From NCBI GenBank assembly GCA_029004515.1, contig JAQVYH010000016.1, positions 1 through 35,027 of the forward strand: a stretch of DNA of 35,027 nucleotides. Reading direction: 5' to 3'. This DNA is from Eubacteriales bacterium. Its GTDB lineage: Bacteria > Bacillota > Clostridia > Monoglobales > UMGS1388. Shown here piece after piece: positions 8,403 through 18,533 of the stretch (its first letter is position 1; the number at the start of each line of letters is the position of its first letter). A program made the position numbers and the translations under genes. The notes under the pieces were generated by a model. It made no database searches and was not told the origin of the DNA. It saw only the letters and a list, made by a program, of their open reading frames with translations.

Positions 8403-9851
8403 TCACATATTACTATAACCCATTAAAAACTCATCAACCTCTTTGGCACACTCTCTACCTTCATTAATCGCATGAACAACGAGAGATTGCCCACGATGTA
8501 TATCTCCGGCTACGAAGATTTTTCCTTTGACAGAGTATTTGTCAGGCTCTGTTTCGATAACTCCTCGCTTGCTTTTTTCAATAAGAAAATGATCTGAAAC
8601 ATAATCCTCACAACCAATAAACCCTGCCGCAATAAAAAGCAATTCACACGGAAGAGTCTTTTCTGTTCCTGAAACTTCTTTAAAGTTCTTATCAAGCTGA
8701 ACAGTTTTAATCGCCTTTAGGTTTCCTTTATCGTCCTTAATAAATTCTTTGACTGTTGTCTCGAAAATCCTTGGATCGTGTCCGAACACAGCAATTGCTT
8801 CTTCCTGACCATAATCTGTCTTAAGAACACGAGGCCACTGTGGCCAAGGATTATTATCGCTTCGCTTTTGAGGGGGCTTTGGCATGATTTCAAGCTGAGT
8901 AACAGAAATCGCTCCTTGCCTGATGGCAGTTCCCAGACAGTCATTTCCTGTATCACCGCCACCTACAATAACAACATTTTTCCCCTTTGCATTGATTTCA
9001 AAGTCAGCTATTTCTCCAACCACCTTTTTCGTTGCATTTGTAAGATAGTCTACTGCAAAATAGATTCCATTTGCATCTCTGCCGGGTGCTGTCAAATCAC
9101 GCGCTTTTTTAGCACCGCAACAAAGTACGACTGCATCAAAGCGATTGTCAAGTTTATCAAAGCTAATATCTACACCAACATCTATTCCTGTCTCGAAAGT
9201 CACACCTTCCGCTTTCATAAGCTCGATGCGTCTGTCGATTACTGATTTTTCGAGCTTCATATTAGGGATTCCATACATTAAAAGTCCGCCACAGCTGTTG
9301 TCTCGCTCAAATACCGTAACAAGATGACCTCTGTGATTAAGACAATCAGCAACTGCAAGCCCTGATGGTCCGGAGCCGATAACAGCAACGGATTTTCCGC
9401 TCCGAGTTTGAGGAGGTTGCGGTATAACCCATCCGTTACTAAAGCCTTCTTCTATGATGGAGAGCTCGTTTTCATTTATTGTTACAGAATCACCATTCAA
9501 AGCGCAAGTACAGCCCGCCTCACATGGTGCAGGACAAACCCTGCCTGTAAATTCAGGAAAATTATCCGTTTTTAAAAGTCTTTTTAATGCTTCCTTACTA
9601 TGACCGTTATATAATGCGTCATTCCACTCGGGGACAAGATTATGCAAAGGGCATCCGCTAGTCATACCTCCGAAGTTTTCACCTGACTGACAGAAAGGAA
9701 CTCCGCAATTCATGCACCTTGCTGCTTGAACTTTTCTTTTATAGTCGGATATCGGAATATGAAATTCCGAAAAATTCTTTATTCTGTCTTTAGGCGGTGT
9801 GGTTTGATTTTTTTCTCTTTCATACTCCATAAAGCCTGTTGCTTTTCCCAT
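8403..9851 (-). CDS. gltD: Glutamate synthase (NADPH) small subunit
   Basis: GltD passes electrons from NADPH through FAD and [4Fe-4S] clusters to GltB. The 482 residues start with two Cys clusters (Cys46/49/54/67 and Cys106/110/114/116) for iron-sulfur centres. Next come an FAD-binding [10 protein letters not shown] (about 159-168) and an NADPH-binding GGGDTGND near residue 300. The C-terminal FAD motif is [26 protein letters not shown] overlaps the end of gltB, and the gltB TAG is part of that site, so translation is likely coupled. All expected domains are present. It could be confused with other GltD-like oxidoreductases, but the tight link to gltB settles the assignment. Confidence 0.96.
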   Translation of the reverse strand: MGKATGFMEYEREKNQTTPPKDRIKNFSEFHIPISDYKRKVQAARCMNCGVPFCQSGENFGGMTSGCPLHNLVPEWNDALYNGHSKEALKRLLKTDNFPEFTGRVCPAPCEAGCTCALNGDSVTINENELSIIEEGFSNGWVIPQPPQTRSGKSVAVIGSGPSGLAVADCLNHRGHLVTVFERDNSCGGLLMYGIPNMKLEKSVIDRRIELMKAEGVTFETGIDVGVDISFDKLDNRFDAVVLCCGAKKARDLTAPGRDANGIYFAVDYLTNATKKVVGEIADFEINAKGKNVVIVGGGDTGNDCLGTAIRQGAISVTQLEIMPKPPQKRSDNNPWPQWPRVLKTDYGQEEAIAVFGHDPRIFETTVKEFIKDDKGNLKAIKTVQLDKNFKEVSGTEKTLPCELLFIAAGFIGCEDYVSDHFLIEKSKRGVIETEPDKYSVKGKIFVAGDIHRGQSLVVHAINEGRECAKEVDEFLMGYSNM

Positions 9852-9863
9852 GATGCTCGCCTC

Positions 9864-12800
9864 CTATTCTCCTTGAATCTCGTAAAATGCCTTAAGTCTT
9901 GCTTCCTCCTTGCTGCTGCCCATATTTTCATATTTGGCAATTGTAGATATAATTTTTTCATAGGTTTCAGGAACAATCTTCTTGAATAACTCTACACTCT
10001 TTTCAAAACTATCAAGAATTCTTTTTGCAACAGGTGAGCCTGTCGCTTCAAAGTGTTCCGCAATCAATGCTTTGAGCTGTTTTTTATCTTGTTCGCTTTG
10101 AACTTCTGAAATTGTAACCATTTCCTTATTGAGTTTTAAATATAAGTCATGGTCTGTGTCTAACACATAGGCTATACCGCCACTCATACCTGCTGCAAAG
10201 TTTTTACCAGTTTTACCCAAAATAACAGCTAATCCACCTGTCATATATTCGCAGCCATGGTCGCCGCAGCCTTCTGCAACCGCAATTGCACCTGAATTTC
10301 TCACGCAGAATCTCTCGCCACAAATACCGCTCAAAAATGCCTTACCACTTGTCGCTCCATAGAGCGCTACATTACCTGCAATAATATTTTCTTCAGGTGC
10401 GAAGTTTGCTTCCTTTTCAGGCTTTACAATAATCTTGCCACCTGACAATCCTTTTCCGAGATAATCATTTGCATCACCTGAAAGCTCCAAGGTTAACCCT
10501 TTTGGGATAAACGCGCCAAAGGATTGACCGCATCCACCCTTTAAGCGAACCTTATAGGTATCCTCAGCAATGTCATTGCCAAATTCCTTTGTAATGTAAG
10601 AACCGAGAATTGTTCCCAAACTTCTGTCAGTACTTGAAACGTTTATGCTTATCTCATGCGATTGTTTATTACTTAGGTGTGTTTTAAATTCAGGAATAAG
10701 CACCTTCATATCAATCGTCTTTTCAAGCTCAAAATCGTAAAGCTCTTCTCTATCAAAATGCACATTGTTGCCTCCGGAAATTACCCCTGACATATCTACA
10801 CTTTCGGCACGATGTGTTATCTGCTTATCTTTCATTTTAAGCAAATCGCTGCGACCCACAAGTTCATCAATAGTGCGTACGCCAAGTTTTGCCATAATCT
10901 CACGAAGCTCCTTGGCAATAAAGAGCATAAAATTCATAACATACTCCGGCTTACCGCAGAATTTTTTGCGAAGCTCAGGATTTTGCGTTGCAACACCAAC
11001 TGGGCAGGTGTCAAGATTACATACTCTCATCATAACGCAACCCAGTGTTACAAGGGGTGCTGTTGCAAATCCAAATTCCTCAGCACCAAGCATACACGCA
11101 ATGGCTACATCTCTACCACTCATCAGCTTTCCATCTGTTTCAAGACGAACCTTATTTCTAAGTCCGTTTTTCACAAGGGTTTGATGTGCTTCAGCAAGTC
11201 CAAGCTCCCACGGCAAACCAGCATTGTGGATAAAACTTTTCGGTGCTGCACCTGTACCGCCATCATATCCTGATATGAGAACAACCTCTGCGCCTGCTTT
11301 TGCAACACCAGATGCAACTGTACCAACACCAGCTTCCGATACAAGTTTAACAGAAATTGCAGCACTTGTATTTGCATTTTTAAGGTCATAGATAAGCTGA
11401 GCCAAATCCTCAATAGAATAGATGTCATGATGTGGCGGTGGAGAAATCAAATCTACACCAGGGGTGGAATGTCTTGTTCTTGCAATCCACGGATAAACCT
11501 TCTTGCCAGGCAGATGTCCACCTTCACCGGGTTTTGCTCCCTGTGCCATTTTAATCTGAATTTCCTTTGCACTGCAAAGATACTCACTTGTTACACCAAA
11601 TCTGCCTGATGCCACTTGCTTGATGGCACTATTTCTTTCTGTTCCAAGTCTTTCGGGGTTTTCTCCACCCTCGCCGGAGTTGGATTTACCTCCAAGCTTG
11701 TTCATGGCAATAGCCATACAGGTATGTGCTTCCTCAGAAATCGAACCGTAAGACATAGCACCTGTTTTAAATCTCTTTACAATAGCCTCGGCACTTTCAA
11801 CTTCATCCAACGGTATTCCACCGTTTTTATCAAATACAAAGCCTAAAAGTCCTCGAAGAGTGTGTATCTTCCGTTCATCATCAACAAGAGTAGTATACTC
11901 TTTAAACTTTTCATAAGAGCCTTGGTGAGTTGCCTCTCTTAATGCTACAATGATTTTTGGATTATATAAATGGTCTTCTGCATTTTTGGAGGATCTTAAT
12001 TTGTGTGTACCAATGCTGTCCAATGTTTCATCTACACCAAGTCCAAGAGGATCAAAGGCATGATTATGCCTGAAATGTACCCCTTCATTGATTTCTTCAA
12101 GTCCGATACCCTCTACAGGGCTTACAGTATTGGTAAAATACTTGTCAATCACTTCCTGCTTGATTCCAACAGCCTCAAAAATTCGAGAGGACTGATAGGA
12201 TTGTAGCGTCGATATTCCCATCTTTGCGGCTATTTTAACCATACCATGCAGAACCGCATTGTTATAATCAACAGCGGCTGTATGATAATCCTTATCGAGT
12301 CGTCCCTCGTCAATGAGCGATGCTATAATATCCTGTGCCATATATGGGTTAACAGCTCTTGCACCATATCCTAAAAGTGTCGCAAAGTGATGTACCTCTC
12401 TTGGCTCGGCACTTTCCAAAATGATAGATATTGCTGTTCTCTTTTTTGTTCTTACCAAATATTGCTCAACAGCCGAAACTGCTAAAAGGGACGGAATTGG
12501 AACATGGTTTTCATCAACGCCTCTGTCTGACAAAATGATAATATTAGTTCCGTTTCTGTAAGCTTTATCACACTCAAGAAATAATCTATCAAGTGCTTTT
12601 TCAAGGGAAGTATTTTTATAGTAGAGAAGTGACAAAGTAGAAACATTAAAGCCTTCCCGCTTCATGCTTCTAATCTTCATCAAGTCAACCGACGTCAAAA
12701 TCGGATTGTTTACCTGAATCACACGGCAGTTTTCTGCTTTTTCTTCGAGCAGATTTCCATCGCTTCCAATATAGACCGTTGTGTCGGTTACGATTTCTTC

Positions 12801-14381
12801 TCTCAGAGCATCTATAGGTGGATTTGTTACCTGTGCAAAAAGCTGCTTGAAATAATTAAAAAGTGGCTGATGCTTTTCAGACAATACTGCAAGCGGTATA
12901 TCTACGCCCATAGCAACAGTAGGTTCAATACCTGCTTTAGCCATTGGTAATACTACATTCATAATATCTTCTTCTGTATAGCCAAACGCCTTTAAAAGTC
13001 TGTTTCTTTCATCTGTTGGGTAGCTTTCAACCTTTTTATTAGGAATAGGCAGCTTGGACAGACTTACAAGGTGTTTATCAAGCCATTCGCCGTATGGCTG
13101 TTTCTTTGCATAATGGTCTTTAATTTCCTGATCGGTTATGATTTTCTTCTGTTTAGTATCAACAAGAAGCATCTTTCCGGGAGTAAGTCTTGATTTCTCT
13201 ATTATATTCTCCGGAGGAATATCAAGCACGCCAACCTCGGATGATAGAATCAGCTTGTTGTCATTTGTTACATAATATCTTGCAGGTCGAAGTCCGTTTC
13301 TGTCTATCATCGCCCCAAAAACATCACCGTCTGAAAATAGTATTGCGGCAGGACCATCCCAAGGCTCCATCATAGTCGCATAGTATCTGTATAAATCTCT
13401 CTTTTTCCTTGAGATGTTTGGATTGTTTTTCCAAGGTTCAGGAATCATCATCATAACTGCGAGGGGAAGAGGAACATCGTTCATTACCAAAAATTCCAAG
13501 GTGTTGTCAAGCATTGCAGAATCAGAGCCTGATGCAGTGATAACAGGCAAAATTTTGTCCATTTCATTTTCAAGTACTGCTGAATGCATAGTTTCCTCAC
13601 GGGCAATCATTCTGTCCGAATTACCCCTGATTGTATTGATTTCTCCGTTATGAAGGATAAAGCGGTTCGGATGTGCTCGTTCCCAGCTTGGCATTGTATT
13701 CGTAGAGAATCTCGAATGTACCATTGCAATTGCACTCTTATATTTTTTATTCTGCAAATCTTTATAAAAAGAGCGCAGCTGTCCTACAAGAAACATTCCC
13801 TTGTACACGATGGTTCTTGAAGATAAAGAAACAAGATATGTGTTCTCATTGCTTTGCTCAAATACACGTCTTATTACATACAGTTTTCTGTCAAAGTCAA
13901 GACCTTTTCGTGCGTCCTCTGGCCTTTTAACAATACACTGCATAATATATGGCATTGATTTTTTTGCAGTCTCTCCCAAGACACTTTCATCTACAGGGAC
14001 ATTGCGCCATGATAATGTCTCTACGCCATTTTTCTGGCATATAATTTCAAAACTCTTTTTCGCTCCAAGTCGGGCAAGAGTGTTTTGCGGCATAAAGAAC
14101 ATACCTACTCCGTAGTCGCCCTCATTTCCGATGTTTATGTCCTTCTCTTTTGCAATAGATGAGAAAAAGGAATGTGAAATCTGAAGCATAATTCCCACAC
14201 CGTCTCCGGTTTCTCCGCTTGCATCTTTGCCTGCACGATGCTCTAACCTTTCAACAATTGTTAAAGCATCATCCACGATTGAGTATGACTTCTTTCCGTC
14301 TATGCTGATTGCCGCACCAATTCCGCAGGCATCGTGTTCGTATTGTTCTCTATATAGCGTTCTATTGTCCGGGTATTGCAT
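9864..14381 (-). CDS. gltB: Glutamate synthase large subunit
   Basis: GltB converts glutamine plus 2-oxoglutarate to two glutamates, the partner step to glutamine synthetase. The ATG at 14381 is chosen because AGAGG lies eight bases upstream; in-frame codons at 14390 and 14387 sit on top of that site. The 1505 residues begin with an 18-residue propeptide before nucleophile Cys19 (HDACGIGA). A class II amidotransferase domain, a central domain, and the FMN domain (residues about 800-1180) follow. The FMN domain carries the [3Fe-4S] Cys triad CVMMRVCNLDTC near 1115-1127. A C-terminal beta-helix of Gly-rich repeats completes it. It lies 30 bases after asnB. A fragment of a second gltB is found near 32.3 kb. 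Confidence 0.97.
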   Translation of the reverse strand: MQYPDNRTLYREQYEHDACGIGAAISIDGKKSYSIVDDALTIVERLEHRAGKDASGETGDGVGIMLQISHSFFSSIAKEKDINIGNEGDYGVGMFFMPQNTLARLGAKKSFEIICQKNGVETLSWRNVPVDESVLGETAKKSMPYIMQCIVKRPEDARKGLDFDRKLYVIRRVFEQSNENTYLVSLSSRTIVYKGMFLVGQLRSFYKDLQNKKYKSAIAMVHSRFSTNTMPSWERAHPNRFILHNGEINTIRGNSDRMIAREETMHSAVLENEMDKILPVITASGSDSAMLDNTLEFLVMNDVPLPLAVMMMIPEPWKNNPNISRKKRDLYRYYATMMEPWDGPAAILFSDGDVFGAMIDRNGLRPARYYVTNDNKLILSSEVGVLDIPPENIIEKSRLTPGKMLLVDTKQKKIITDQEIKDHYAKKQPYGEWLDKHLVSLSKLPIPNKKVESYPTDERNRLLKAFGYTEEDIMNVVLPMAKAGIEPTVAMGVDIPLAVLSEKHQPLFNYFKQLFAQVTNPPIDALREEIVTDTTVYIGSDGNLLEEKAENCRVIQVNNPILTSVDLMKIRSMKREGFNVSTLSLLYYKNTSLEKALDRLFLECDKAYRNGTNIIILSDRGVDENHVPIPSLLAVSAVEQYLVRTKKRTAISIILESAEPREVHHFATLLGYGARAVNPYMAQDIIASLIDEGRLDKDYHTAAVDYNNAVLHGMVKIAAKMGISTLQSYQSSRIFEAVGIKQEVIDKYFTNTVSPVEGIGLEEINEGVHFRHNHAFDPLGLGVDETLDSIGTHKLRSSKNAEDHLYNPKIIVALREATHQGSYEKFKEYTTLVDDERKIHTLRGLLGFVFDKNGGIPLDEVESAEAIVKRFKTGAMSYGSISEEAHTCMAIAMNKLGGKSNSGEGGENPERLGTERNSAIKQVASGRFGVTSEYLCSAKEIQIKMAQGAKPGEGGHLPGKKVYPWIARTRHSTPGVDLISPPPHHDIYSIEDLAQLIYDLKNANTSAAISVKLVSEAGVGTVASGVAKAGAEVVLISGYDGGTGAAPKSFIHNAGLPWELGLAEAHQTLVKNGLRNKVRLETDGKLMSGRDVAIACMLGAEEFGFATAPLVTLGCVMMRVCNLDTCPVGVATQNPELRKKFCGKPEYVMNFMLFIAKELREIMAKLGVRTIDELVGRSDLLKMKDKQITHRAESVDMSGVISGGNNVHFDREELYDFELEKTIDMKVLIPEFKTHLSNKQSHEISINVSSTDRSLGTILGSYITKEFGNDIAEDTYKVRLKGGCGQSFGAFIPKGLTLELSGDANDYLGKGLSGGKIIVKPEKEANFAPEENIIAGNVALYGATSGKAFLSGICGERFCVRNSGAIAVAEGCGDHGCEYMTGGLAVILGKTGKNFAAGMSGGIAYVLDTDHDLYLKLNKEMVTISEVQSEQDKKQLKALIAEHFEATGSPVAKRILDSFEKSVELFKKIVPETYEKIISTIAKYENMGSSKEEARLKAFYEIQGE

Positions 14382-14410
14382 CTTCATCACCTCTCGTAAT
14401 TTATCGTCTT

Positions 14411-15991
14411 TTATTTACCGCTGGCTCCATAGTTTGACAGCACTCTTGCTGATGGATCATTTACATTACAACCATCCCAAGTCTTGTTGGGCATCCAGAA
14501 ATCAATTACCATTTCTGACTGACCGTGATAGTATTCTTCAAATATCTCTCTGTATAAAAGAGACTCTTTTGTAAATGGAGTCGCGTGAATATACTTCTTT
14601 CTTGTTTCTTCAAACGCTTCATCTGTATATTTTTCTTCAGCGTATTGTCTCAAACAGTCTACCATTGAATGTCCTACAGCATCTGAAAACGCTGCCTTCT
14701 CTCGCATTAGAATATCATATGGAAGATAATCGCCTTCAAAGGCGTGGCGAAGCAGGTACTTACCCTTGCCATATGTGTTCATCTTCATTTGGGGATCCAA
14801 GCTCATTACATATTCTACAAAATCCAAGTCACCAAATGGGACACGAGCTTCGAGTGAATTTACAGAAATACATCTGTCCGCTCTTAGAACATCATACATA
14901 TGAAGCTCTCTAATTCTTTTTACGGATTCCTTTTGGAATTCTTCCGCACTAGGTGCAAAATCCGTGTACTTATAGCCAAACAGTTCATCAGAAATTTCAC
15001 CAGTCAAAAGCACACGAAGGTCAGTATTCTCATGAATGTACTTACAAACCAAATACATTCCGACTGATGCTCTTATAGTAGTTATATCATATGTACCGAG
15101 AATTGCAACTACTTTTTTTAGTGCCTCGAGTACATCTTTTTCTGTTATTATAACCTCTGTATGGTCACAGTGTATATAATCAGCAACCTCTTTTGCGTAT
15201 TTTAAGTCAATAGCATCTGTGTTCATTCCAATCGCAAAGGTCTTAATCGGCTTATCTGATAACCTTGCCCCAACCGCACACACAATGGATGAATCAAGTC
15301 CGCCTGACAAAAGAAACCCAACAGGAGCGTCCGAATCAAGTCTTTTTTCAATGCCAGCTATAAGCTTTGTTCTGATATTGTTGCAGGCTGTTTCTATATC
15401 ATCTTTTGAATATTCATCTGTTTTACTGATATCCCTGTAGCAATAAAATTTGCCATCCACGTAATAATGTCCCGGAGGGAATGGCATTATCTTATCGCAT
15501 ATCGTCACAAGGTTTTTTGCCTCACTTGCAAATACAATTTCTTCAGCTTTTGTATAACCATAATAAAGAGGTCTAATCCCAATAGGATCACGCGCTGCAA
15601 TCAGCTTATTTTCTTTACTATCATATATAATCAGTGCAAACTCTGCATCAAGCATGGTAAACATTTCTGTTCCATACTTTTCATAAAGAGGGAGTAGAAT
15701 TTCACAGTCAGAATCACTTTCAAAGGTGTAGCCCTCACACTCCAAGTCATCTTTTAAGCTTCTGAATCCGTATATTTCTCCATTTGCAATAACATAGCTA
15801 CCATTTCTTTCAAATGGTTGCATACCTCTTTCATCAAGTCCCATAATAGCCAGTCTGTGAAAGCCTAAAAACCCTTCGCCAAGCTTTTGAATCCTTGACA
15901 TATCTGGTCCTCTTGATATAGTTTTATCGAAGCCTTCTTTAAATTCTTTTTCTGATATATCGGTACCTAAGTACCCCATAATTGAACACAT
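14411..15991 (-). CDS. asnB: Asparagine synthetase B, glutamine-hydrolysing (first copy)
   Basis: It makes asparagine from aspartate with ATP and glutamine. The 526 residues begin MCSIMGYLG, so Cys2 becomes the N-terminal nucleophile after Met removal. A class II glutaminase domain fills about 1-190 (ANGEIYG, RDPIGIRPLYYG). The synthetase domain has the ATP loop LLSGGLDSS near residue 228 and GEISDELFGYKY. The length matches the E. coli AsnB type, shorter than the second copy at 30.1 kb. The guaA stop TAG lies just before its AAAGGA site, 15 bases upstream, so both are on one message. The two AsnB proteins differ throughout and are not recent duplicates. Confidence 0.95.
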   Translation of the reverse strand: MCSIMGYLGTDISEKEFKEGFDKTISRGPDMSRIQKLGEGFLGFHRLAIMGLDERGMQPFERNGSYVIANGEIYGFRSLKDDLECEGYTFESDSDCEILLPLYEKYGTEMFTMLDAEFALIIYDSKENKLIAARDPIGIRPLYYGYTKAEEIVFASEAKNLVTICDKIMPFPPGHYYVDGKFYCYRDISKTDEYSKDDIETACNNIRTKLIAGIEKRLDSDAPVGFLLSGGLDSSIVCAVGARLSDKPIKTFAIGMNTDAIDLKYAKEVADYIHCDHTEVIITEKDVLEALKKVVAILGTYDITTIRASVGMYLVCKYIHENTDLRVLLTGEISDELFGYKYTDFAPSAEEFQKESVKRIRELHMYDVLRADRCISVNSLEARVPFGDLDFVEYVMSLDPQMKMNTYGKGKYLLRHAFEGDYLPYDILMREKAAFSDAVGHSMVDCLRQYAEEKYTDEAFEETRKKYIHATPFTKESLLYREIFEEYYHGQSEMVIDFWMPNKTWDGCNVNDPSARVLSNYGASGK

Positions 15992-16006
15992 AATTAAAAT
16001 TCCTTT

Positions 16007-17563
16007 CTATTCCCACTCTACTGTAGCTGGTGGTTTTGAAGTAATATCATAAACGATTCTGTTAATTCCTTTGACCTCATTAATTATTCTATTTGAAATT
16101 CTGTCAAGTATATCATAAGGTATTCTTGCATAATCTGCAGTCATAAAATCTGTTGTTGTAACTGCTCTGAGAGCCAGAGTGTAGTCATATGTTCTGCCAT
16201 CACCCATAACACCGACTGAGCGTAAATTAGTTAAAACTGCAAAATACTGATTGATATTTTTATCCTCTCCCGCATTAGCAATTTCCTCACGCATAATGTA
16301 ATCAGCCTGTCTTAACGTATCTGCCTTTTCCTGTGTAACATCTCCGATGATTCTGATTGCAAGCCCGGGACCTGGGAAAGGCTGACGATTTATTATCGTT
16401 TCAGGCAAGCCCAAATTTCTGCCAAGAGCGCGTACCTCGTCCTTAAATAGTAAATCCAGAGGCTCAACAATTCCCTTAAAACGTGCTATAACTTCAGGCG
16501 GAAGCAGCTTGTTGTGATGACTTTTTATAACCTCTGCATCTCCCTCTCCTGACTCAATTACATCGGGATATATCGTTCCCTGAGCTAAATAATCACTATT
16601 GGTAATACCGAATTTTTCCGCTTCATCACGAAATACATATCCAAACTCTGCGCCGATAATATGCCTTTTTTCCTGCGGATCTTCGATGTTTTTAAGCTTA
16701 TCCAAAAATCTCTTTTCTGTATTAACTCTGACAAAGTTAATGTCCCAGCTTTTAAAGGTTGCCTCAATCTCATCGCCCTCGTCTTTTCTCATAAGGCCAT
16801 GATCAACAAACACACAGGTAAGCCTTTTTCCGACAACTCTTGAAAGCAATGCCGCCAAAACTGCTGAATCCACACCGCCTGATAATGCGAGCAGAATTCT
16901 GCTGTTTTCACCGATTTCACTTTTCAATCGCTGGATAGTTATCTTTCCAAAGTCATCCATATTCCAATCGCCCTTTGCCTGGCATACTTTATATAAAAAG
17001 TTTTTTATAATTGTTTTGCCGTACTCGGTGTGATTTACCTCCGGATGAAACTGAAGGGCATAGAATCTCTTCTCTTTGTTTGCTATAGCCGCATTAGGAC
17101 ATGCTGCGCTGTGACCTACATTTACAAAACCATTAGGCACCTTTTCCATATAATCACCGTGGCTCATCCATGTACTGCTGTTTTCGGGGATATCGTCAAA
17201 AATTTCACAGTCAGGATTTAGATAGGTATTAGTCTTGCCGTATTCTCTTGCATTATCATCACTTGCAGCAACGACGCTTCCGCCAAGGAGCTGTGCAATT
17301 AGCTGACATCCATAGCAAATACCTAAAATTGGAATACCGAGCGAAAATATCTCTTTATCAACCTTTGGTGAATCATCAAGATACACACTCTGTGGACCTC
17401 CGGTAAAAATAATGCCAATAGGATTTTCCTCTTTTATCTCATCAATCGGCATAGTATAAGGCTTAACCTCGCAATATACACCTAATTCTCTTACTCGTCT
17501 TGCAATAAGCTGATTGTACTGACCACCAAAATCTAAAACTATAATTTTTTCTCGATTACTCAT
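16007..17563 (-). CDS. guaA: GMP synthase, glutamine-hydrolysing
   Basis: GuaA aminates XMP to GMP using glutamine and ATP. The 518 residues comprise a class I amidotransferase domain with Cys83 (GICYGCQL) and His173/Glu175 (QFHPEVNHTEYG). An ATP-pyrophosphatase domain has LSGGVDS at 228-234, and a C-terminal dimerisation domain ends RIVYDITSKPPATVEWE, the usual family end. GGGGAT precedes the ATG. It is the first gene of the nine-gene operon. A promoter and a terminator/antiterminator lie directly upstream, so that leader is placed to control the whole operon. Confidence 0.97.
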   Translation of the reverse strand: MSNREKIIVLDFGGQYNQLIARRVRELGVYCEVKPYTMPIDEIKEENPIGIIFTGGPQSVYLDDSPKVDKEIFSLGIPILGICYGCQLIAQLLGGSVVAASDDNAREYGKTNTYLNPDCEIFDDIPENSSTWMSHGDYMEKVPNGFVNVGHSAACPNAAIANKEKRFYALQFHPEVNHTEYGKTIIKNFLYKVCQAKGDWNMDDFGKITIQRLKSEIGENSRILLALSGGVDSAVLAALLSRVVGKRLTCVFVDHGLMRKDEGDEIEATFKSWDINFVRVNTEKRFLDKLKNIEDPQEKRHIIGAEFGYVFRDEAEKFGITNSDYLAQGTIYPDVIESGEGDAEVIKSHHNKLLPPEVIARFKGIVEPLDLLFKDEVRALGRNLGLPETIINRQPFPGPGLAIRIIGDVTQEKADTLRQADYIMREEIANAGEDKNINQYFAVLTNLRSVGVMGDGRTYDYTLALRAVTTTDFMTADYARIPYDILDRISNRIINEVKGINRIVYDITSKPPATVEWE

Positions 17564-17591
17564 ATTAAATCCCCATTCTAATTTTATTAAG

Positions 17592-17636
17592 AAAAAAAGC
17601 CACAGACGGTGTTATCGTCTGCGGCTTCCTTGTCGC
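17592..17636 (-). promoter_or_regulatory. ANTAR-type antiterminator and overlapping terminator in the guaA leader
   Basis: Transcribed leftward, a hairpin GCGAC-AAGGAA-GCCGC (17636-17621, one A/C mismatch) has a six-base loop with A at 1 and G at 4. Its 3' arm is part of the 5' arm of an intrinsic terminator (17625-17616 pairing with 17608-17599), followed by seven T. The two folds exclude each other, which fits antitermination by an ANTAR protein. Only one hexaloop is clear, whereas the described ANTAR sites usually have two. Confidence 0.72.
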
Positions 17637-17651
17637 TTCATTATTTTAGAT

Positions 17652-17680
17652 ATTGTATCACATTAATAATGATATGTCAA
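17652..17680 (-). promoter_or_regulatory. Sigma-A promoter of the guaA-dapL operon
   Basis: TTGACA (17680-17675), a 17-base spacer and TACAAT (17657-17652) form a near-consensus promoter. The -35 box contains the stop codon of gatD. Transcription would start about ten bases before the hexaloop hairpin. Confidence 0.85.
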
Positions 17681-18453
17681 TGATTTTTAATAAAATTTGA
17701 ATGAATCAAGTTTTTTGATCCCAATAGCCTATTAACCATATGATCATGCGCCTGATTTTCGAGTATATCGTCAAGCTCGGAAAGTCCGTCAAAATCAGGG
17801 TATTTATGCTTCAAGGCTTTTGTCAAAATGTAATCGGCGAGTTTTGGATTTTTAGGGAGAATTGGTCCGTGCAAATAGGTTCCTATCAGGTTTTTATACA
17901 CGAGGCCTTCTTCATTGCTTGTGTCATCATTCCCATAACCGTACAGTGTTCTTCCCAACGGCTCATAATCCCCGATTTGCGTTCTGCCGCCATGATTTTC
18001 AAAGCCTATAATTGTATGCCCGATCAAATCACTTTGTATCAGTATATCTCCTGTCAGTCGTTTTTCACCTTCTGCTGACTGCGTGCATATATCCAAAACA
18101 CCAACGCCCTCAATTTTCTCTCCGCCTGCCTGATAGTATTTACCCAAAAGCTGATATCCACCGCATATTGCAAGAAGTGAACCACCGTCCTCAATGTAAT
18201 CCGTCAATTCATCTTTGAACTTTCTAAGCGTGTTGCTGACAATCATCTGTTCCCTGTCTGAACCGCCCCCTATGAATATCAAGTCTACATTGGTCAAGTC
18301 AAGATTGTCACTTTCCATTGTAAATTCTATAATTTCATAATCAATGTTACGCCATTCAAGTCTTTTGCTCAAACATCTGATGTTCCCCACATCATAATAC
18401 ATATTCAGCAGTTCTGGATACATATACAAAATATTCAGTTTATATTTTTCCAT
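17677..18453 (-). CDS. gatD: Lipid II isoglutaminyl synthase, glutaminase subunit GatD
   Basis: GatD supplies ammonia from glutamine to MurT, which amidates D-glutamate in lipid II. The 258 residues form a CobB/CobQ-like class I amidotransferase domain. It starts LNILYMYPELLNMYYDVGNI, has Cys97 in AICGGYQLLG and His195 in GTYLHGPILPKNP, and lacks a synthetase domain, as expected of GatD. GAGGAT precedes the ATG. It follows glnN by 80 bases on the same strand with no obvious terminator between them. MurT, normally adjacent, is absent here. A cobyric-acid-synthase-like role is less likely given the short length and the GatD-type N-terminus. Confidence 0.9.
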   Translation of the reverse strand: MEKYKLNILYMYPELLNMYYDVGNIRCLSKRLEWRNIDYEIIEFTMESDNLDLTNVDLIFIGGGSDREQMIVSNTLRKFKDELTDYIEDGGSLLAICGGYQLLGKYYQAGGEKIEGVGVLDICTQSAEGEKRLTGDILIQSDLIGHTIIGFENHGGRTQIGDYEPLGRTLYGYGNDDTSNEEGLVYKNLIGTYLHGPILPKNPKLADYILTKALKHKYPDFDGLSELDDILENQAHDHMVNRLLGSKNLIHSNFIKNH

Positions 18454-18533
18454 ATTTTTATCCTCAACTAATGTTTATTTATCAAATCTTTAGGATTCCC
18501 ATTTTAACTATCGCTTGTGGGTTATCCCTCCTT

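Noticed and set aside
10765..11184. Plus-strand frames of 139-153 residues inside gltB, and similar ones inside glnN, gltD and amt
   Set aside because: They are antisense shadows of conserved enzymes with no start signals.
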